Shown here: positions 60,156-64,000 of the stretch, one piece after another
How positions within the stretch are numbered: position 1 is the stretch's first letter
Layout: the number at the start of each line of letters is the position of its first letter
From: PALSA-610 sp038213435
GTDB lineage: Bacteria > Actinomycetota > Acidimicrobiia > IMCC26256 > PALSA-610
Length of the DNA: 64,000 nucleotides
Assembly: GCA_038213435.1 (NCBI GenBank)
Contig: JBBQTI010000019.1
Coordinates: 1 to 64,000, forward strand
Direction of reading: 5' to 3'
Translations under genes and position numbers: made by a program
The notes under the pieces: generated by a model
The model's database searches: none
What the model saw: the letters and a program-made list of their open reading frames with translations, nothing else
Told to the model about the DNA's origin: nothing

Positions 60156-60449
60156 GACGATTCTCCTTCTCCGAGGAACGATTTCTGCGTTCCCGTTCGC
60201 GGCTCGGGCCCGACGGGTGTCGACAGCAAGCCTCTCGCCCGGCCGACCGTTCGTCGAATCCGAAAACCGACTCGTCATGCCCTCGTGTTGCTGCGGCGTG
60301 TTCGCAGTTCGCCCTGACCTCGAGGATCTCTGCGCTGTGGACGACCCGTGGTGGAGCTTCACGCGATAACTACGTGACCTTCCACCGAGCCATGATGGCG
60401 GAGTGAGGGCGCCTTCCCGTCCTCGCATAACGGCGCCAGAGCGGGCAAC
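60156..60449. other. Intergenic region without a recognisable gene
   Basis: About 290 bases between the divergent hydrolase gene and the membrane-protein frame. Short frames exist on both strands but none has a domain, ribosome binding site or usual codon pattern. It should hold the promoters of both neighbours; I could not single out a convincing box. Confidence 0.4.
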
Positions 60450-62179
60450 ATGCCTTCGTATGGAGCAGTCGCCGTGGTGCCGGGGTGGGCGCATAAGACG
60501 ATGCGAGACGTGCCCGGCCCATGTTCATCCCAGGGCGACACGTCTGAGTTGTTGAGGTTGCCCACCAAGAATTCGGTCGGTGAAGGCCCGACACCTGGGC
60601 GGGGGCCAACCGGCCGGTGCGCGCGTGTCGCGTTTGTGGGTTTGGAGTTCATTGGTCTCATCTTCTACATGGTTCAAGGCCGCAATGTCTGGTTCTTCGG
60701 CCTCGCCGGCGACGAATGGGACTTCCTCGCAGGGCGTGGGCTGGCACCGCACGATCTGCTGCAACGGCACGGCGATCACCTCGTCGCACTGCCCGCGTTC
60801 GTGTTCCGTGTCCTGTTCGAGATCTTCGGTCTCCGTACCTACCTGCCGTACCAGCTCCTCGCAATCGTGCTGCATCTCGTCGCGGCGGCGCTTCTGCGCG
60901 CGATCATGCGTCGAGCAGGCGTAAGCCCGTGGGTCGCGACTACGGCCGCGGCCGTGTTCGTGTTCTTCGGATCGGGAAGCCAGGACATCCTCATCGCGTT
61001 TCAGATCACCTTCGTCGGCGCGCTCGTCCTCGGCCTCACGCAACTCCTGCTCGCCGATCACGACGGACCACTCGATCGGCGCGATCTTCTCGGCGTCCTG
61101 GCCGGGTTGGGAAGTCTTCTGTGCTCGGACGTCAGTATCGTCATGATCGCCGCGGTCGGCATCGCGTCGTTACTGCATAACGATGGCTCGCGGCCATGGT
61201 TCACACGGTGCCGCTCGCCGCCGTATACGTCGTCTGGTCACAGACGTACGGCCGAACAGCACAAACCAACATCGCCTGGCACCCGATCAGAAAATCGGTG
61301 CGAATCAGCATCGAAGCGACGTTCAACGCGCTTGGCCAAGTTCCTTTCGTGGGCTGGGCGATCGCCACCATGCTGCTGGTCGGCCTCTTTCTCGCCTGGC
61401 GTAACGCGAGCCGCGAGGAGCGCGCCCAGCGCCTTGCGGCGCCGACGGCGCTGGCCTTCGGTTCGCTCGTATTCGCGATTGTCATTTCGGTCGCTCGCCG
61501 AGGTGGTTTCTTTTTTGGCAATGCGTCCCCGGCTTCGAGTCGCTACCTGCACATCCTCGCCGCCTTGCTACTCCCGGCGATCGCAGTCGCAGGCGACGAG
61601 CTCATCCGGCGCCGACGAGCCGTCGCAGTCGTCGTCATCGCCCTGCTCGTTGTCGGTTTACCCGGCAATATCGAGAAGACTGACGACAACATCTTCCCCG
61701 CCTCATTCTACACAGGGCAAAGACACATCATCGAATCGCTGCCCGCCATGCGTCTCGCGCGACAGGTGCCACGCTCACTGCATCCGACTCCGAGTTTCGC
61801 TGCAGAAGTCACCCTCGGATGGCTACTCGACGGCGTCTCGTCAGGACGAATACCCGCCGCCAAAACGATCACACCGACCGAAGTTGCGGCCAACACGCTA
61901 CGCCTGTCGCTTGAACAAACCGATAGCCGACCTCAACCCTCTTGCGTTCGTATTCGGACACCGTTGATCCGCCACCTCCGCGATGGGCAGTCCTTCGGTG
62001 TGACCGGCACGCTTTCGATTCAGCTTCTCACCGACGATGGACGCCCGAAATCTGCTCGGCTCAACTTCGGAGGCTCCCTAGTTGCCAACTCGCCGACCCA
62101 TTCGCTACGGGCGGTCAAGGGTCCGCTCACCATCCGCATCGCGTCGGCGTCGTTCAACGCAGCGATCTGCGAATCATGA
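60450..62179 (+). pseudogene. Polytopic membrane protein (GT-C-like) with a frameshift
   Basis: The first frame (ATG 60450; a GTG at 60636 is the other start candidate) encodes a membrane protein with GLAGDEWDFLAGRGLAPHDL, similar in place to the luminal Asp/Glu motif of GT-C glycosyltransferases, and several helices up to DVSIVMIAAVGIASLLHNDG. Near 61177-61200 sense moves to the next frame, which continues with MVHTVPLAAVYVVWSQTYGR, further helices and a soluble tail ending at 62179. One missing base explains the break. A cell-envelope glycosyl or membrane enzyme role is inference. Confidence 0.65.
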
Positions 62180-62414
62180 TTGCGACGGACCTCTTGGGCC
62201 TCGCTTGGAATCTGGGCTGTTGTTTTGTCCTCGCCGATTGGCTCGGCATCGATCATCTGACCGCCCCACCTGTTGAGCCCACACGCGAACTTCGACTCGG
62301 AGAAGCCGACGCCGCTCTGCCACATCGCAAGCATCGAACGCCCGCAATCCGGTCGACGCTGCGAGGCAGAAGGACCAAGGCTCCGACCAGCACTAACAGC
62401 ACTCGTCGGTTGCG
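62180..62414. other. Intergenic region upstream of the tRNA 3' end
   Basis: About 235 bases with no convincing gene. It separates the broken membrane protein from tRNA-Arg. No terminator or attachment-site duplicate of the tRNA end was seen. Confidence 0.4.
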
Positions 62415-62486
62415 CGCCCTCGGCAGGATTCGAACCTGCGCACACGGCTCCGGAGGCCGATGCTCTATCCCCTGAGCTACGAGGGC
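62415..62486 (-). tRNA. tRNA-Arg (anticodon CCG)
   Basis: Read on the minus strand, a full cloverleaf is present: acceptor GCCCTCG/CGAGGGC with discriminator G, D-stem GCTC/GAGC, anticodon loop CTCCGGA (anticodon CCG for codon CGG), and T-arm GCAGG-TTCGAAT-CCTGC. The outermost anticodon-stem pair is a T-T mismatch (27-43); all other stems pair. No encoded CCA follows. Transposase remnants begin about 160 bases further on. Confidence 0.93.
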
Positions 62487-62617
62487 GGGGGTTGGAGGAT
62501 ACCTGGCAGAAAACTTGGCGTTGTGGTCGAGCGCGGGTGTTTGGCGTGCCGGGTCGGGCCCCGTCCGAGGCGGTTGGCCTGATTTCGCGTCGGGGTGGGG
62601 GTGTACGGGCGCGTTGC

Positions 62618-62644
62618 AGCCGCCCGTGTTGTGTGCGGGCGGCT
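62618..62644. terminator. Strong hairpin at the end of the transposase remnant
   Basis: Perfect 9-base stem AGCCGCCCG (62618-62626) / CGGGCGGCT (62636-62644) with a 9-base loop. It lies directly after the stop codon of the minus-strand transposase remnant. No T-tract follows on that strand, so it may act as a weak terminator or be an element end. Confidence 0.45.
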
Positions 62645-63189
62645 TCAGTTCAGGCTGCGAGTGCGGTGCGGCGTCTTCGGTGGCGGTGCAGCGCGAGGCC
62701 GTTGACCATGAGCGCGTAGCCGAGCAGGTTCAACGTCTGTCGCTCGTGCCCGATGCTGTGAGCTCGACGCAGCCAGAGGGTGTCGTCGAGGTTTCGGTTG
62801 ATCGATTCGGCGTCGTTGCGGCGTGGATACAGCCGGTCGAAGTCGGGGTCTGTTGCGGCGATGGGCCGCACGTTTTCTGGCCGGTTGAGTTTTCGGGCGG
62901 TGTCGTCGTCGGTTCCGTGGAGTCGGACGGTGACGATGCCGGCGGCGTGGTGGTGGGGGAGCCGGTAGTCGTTGTACCACCGGTATTTTCCGGATTGGTC
63001 ACGGTTGCGGTGGGTGCGGACGCGGGGGAGTTCGGTGAAGTGCAGGTCGCCGTTCTCGGTGAGTTCCCCGATCCCAACCGCGCCACCGCGGGCGTAGAGC
63101 TCGATGCTGCGGGTTGTCCCGTCGGGCAGGCGGATCGTTTTCGATTCGAGGCGAACGCTCTTCTCTTGGCGTCGTCCGTCGTTGCGGCG
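62645..63189 (-). pseudogene. C-terminal remnant of a transposase
   Basis: Minus-strand frame whose recognisable part reads KTIRLPDGTTRSIELYARGG, WYNDYRLPHHHAAG, RRNDAESINRNLDDTLWLRR and LLGYALMVNGLALHRHRRRR. The spacing Asn-Asp-Ala-Glu-Ser-x-Asn is typical of the last catalytic helix of DDE transposases. The frame is open further upstream, but beyond 63190 it runs into the neighbouring insertion sequence and is meaningless. The 5' part was lost when that element inserted. I cannot name the IS family. Confidence 0.65.
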
Positions 63190-63214
63190 TGAAGGTGCCG
63201 GAATTCCATCGCCG
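63190..63214 (+). repeat. IS end repeat, copy 1
   Basis: The 25-base sequence starting TGAAGGTGCCGGAATTCC matches 63749-63773 with one mismatch, in the same orientation. Each copy marks the left end of a related insertion sequence; both are preceded by GTTGCGG. Confidence 0.7.
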
Positions 63215-63352
63215 GCGTTTTGTTGAGGGTCTGCGCGGGTTGGACGCGGTGGGAGTTGGCGGGTCGGTCCGTTCGGGTTACGCGTGTGACGTGTCGGCGC
63301 GTCGAAACGGTGTGAGCGGCGGGTCTCGACGGCTGGTGTCGGGGTCTGGTGG

Positions 63353-63748
63353 TCAGGCGGCGTGGCGGTATTCGTTGATGAGTCCACCGCAGCGTGCGTG
63401 TCGCATGACCGTTCGGCCTGTGTCGATCGTGACGACGTTGGTGTCGTCGGGCGCGGCCTGATCGAGCGACCGGTGGGGGCGGTGATGGTTGTAGTGGTCG
63501 ATGTATTCGATCAGCAGCGTTCGGAGTTGTCGTTCGTTCCAGATGATTGTGCGGTCCAACAACTCGTGACGCAGGGTCCGGATCCACCGTTCCGCGTAGG
63601 CATTAGCCATCGGCGCGCGTGGTGGTGTCGTGATCGTCGACATGCCTTCAGCTTCGAACACGGCGTCGAATGTTCGGGAGTATTGGCCGGCCCCGTCGTG
63701 GATGATGAACCGGAACTGATGGTCGATGTTCATCAAGAAGTTGCGGGC
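63353..63748 (-). pseudogene. C-terminal fragment of an rve-type transposase
   Basis: The fragment reads ARNFLMNIDHQFRFIIHDGA, DAVFEAEGMSTITTPPRAPM and NAYAERWIRTLRHELLD, then LIEYIDHYNHHRPHRSLDQA. These are the second catalytic Asp region, the DDE Glu (AYAERW) and the HRPHRSL tail of integrase-core (IS3/IS481-like) transposases. Coding sense stops exactly at 63748 where the next element begins, so the N-terminal two thirds are missing. Confidence 0.8.
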
Positions 63749-63773
63749 TGAAGGTGCCGGAAATCCATCGCCG
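63749..63773 (+). repeat. IS end repeat, copy 2
   Basis: Second copy of the terminal repeat (TGAAGGTGCCGGAAATCC start). It lies 53 bases before the transposase ATG at 63826, as expected for the left end of an intact element. Confidence 0.7.
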
Positions 63774-63825
63774 CTGTGTTCCAGGAGTTTCGAGCGGCTC
63801 GGTCGGTCGGTACGTTCTGTCGCTG

Positions 63826-64000
63826 ATGAACCTCGTCGCGACGGTCCGTCAGCTCGTGATCGGCCGGTTGCGATGGTTGATCGCTACCGGCGACGAACGC
63901 GACGCCGAGATCCTCGCGCTACGGCATCAGATCCTCGTTCTGCAACGACAGATCGAGCGTCCCCGGCTTACCGACACCGACCGCACGATCCTCGCGGTCC
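63826..64000 (+). CDS. Integrase-core transposase, N-terminal part
   Basis: Partial gene cut by the window edge. The 58 visible residues (MNLVATVRQLVIGRLRWLIA, then LALRHQILVLQRQIERPRLT and DTDRTILAV) are the helical N-terminus common to actinobacterial rve transposases of the same type as the fragment on its left. It may be intact. Confidence 0.75.
   Translation, partial: MNLVATVRQLVIGRLRWLIATGDERDAEILALRHQILVLQRQIERPRLTDTDRTILAV

Larger units (their letters stand above)
63190..63748 (-). mobile_element. Truncated insertion sequence (copy 1)
   Basis: Element running from its terminal repeat at 63190 to the start of a second element at 63749. It contains only the C-terminal third of an integrase-type transposase on the minus strand. 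It sits inside the older transposase remnant to its left and was itself cut by the second copy. Confidence 0.65.
63749..64000 (+). mobile_element. Second insertion sequence, continuing past the window
   Basis: Starts at the terminal repeat and carries the 5' part of a plus-strand transposase gene; the right end is beyond the window. It is related to copy 1 but in opposite gene orientation. Confidence 0.65.

Overview
The window reads as a chromosomal segment of a high-GC actinomycete, most likely class Acidimicrobiia or a close relative. Supporting markers are a WhiB1-type Fe-S protein next to a PdtaS-type histidine kinase, a fused Kgd-type 2-oxoglutarate dehydrogenase, the proteasome activator Bpa, DUF3107, a DUF5317-like protein, an SCO4848-like membrane protein, a class E sortase, and many genes without a Shine-Dalgarno site that carry a TANNNT box 6-8 bases before an ATG or GTG. 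A System I (Ccm) cytochrome c maturation operon is unusual for Actinobacteria as a whole and fits a deep-branching class. The taxonomic call is inference.

Layout. 0.3-2.8 kb: TauE/SafE permease, divergent LysR regulator, MsrA. 2.8-9.6 kb: pantothenate kinase, then a minus-strand run of TetR, aldo/keto reductase, zinc alcohol dehydrogenase, a small membrane protein, a glycosyltransferase, a hypothetical protein and a frame-shifted VOC protein. 9.7-15 kb: secreted protein and lipoprotein pair, two membrane-anchored degenerate HD-GYP-like proteins, DUF5317-like protein. 15-19.5 kb: acyl-CoA carboxylase beta subunit and biotin carrier between two crotonases, a frame-shifted MmcQ/YjbR gene, DinB. 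19.4-21.3 kb: threonine/serine dehydratase and sortase. 21.4-28 kb: ccmABCDEFGH and a CcmI-like TPR protein with overlapping genes, then cyclophilin. 28.5-33.6 kb: Rrf2, a fused remnant of two genes (the second LemA), GntR, aconitase, DUF1353. 33.6-38.5 kb: HAD hydrolase, cysteine-dioxygenase-like cupin, VOC, cysteine desulfurase, a SufR-like regulator and the divergent Fe-S carrier Mrp. 38.5-42.7 kb: DUF3107, paired ArsA/Get3-like ATPases, PdtaS, WhiB. 42.9-47.6 kb: GDPD, diacylglycerol kinase family protein, family 5 uracil-DNA glycosylase, a second TauE, a two-unit repeat array, DapA. 47.6-54.5 kb: Kgd, class II DAHP synthase, Bpa, DEAD-box helicase. 54.7-60.2 kb: amidohydrolase, ParA, acyl-ACP desaturase, CNB-flavoprotein, alpha/beta hydrolase. 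60.4-64 kb: a frame-shifted polytopic membrane protein, tRNA-Arg(CCG) and a stack of three transposase layers.

How the genes work together. The left and middle are mostly housekeeping: cytochrome c biogenesis, the TCA cycle (aconitase, Kgd), aromatic and lysine biosynthesis, Fe-S metabolism (desulfurase, SufR-like regulator, Mrp, WhiB) and fatty-acid or acyl-CoA turnover. The right end beyond the tRNA is the only clearly mobile part. Four loci look broken by small or local deletions (VOC, MmcQ, the LemA region and the membrane protein at 60.4 kb). The three single-base cases could also be sequencing or assembly errors.
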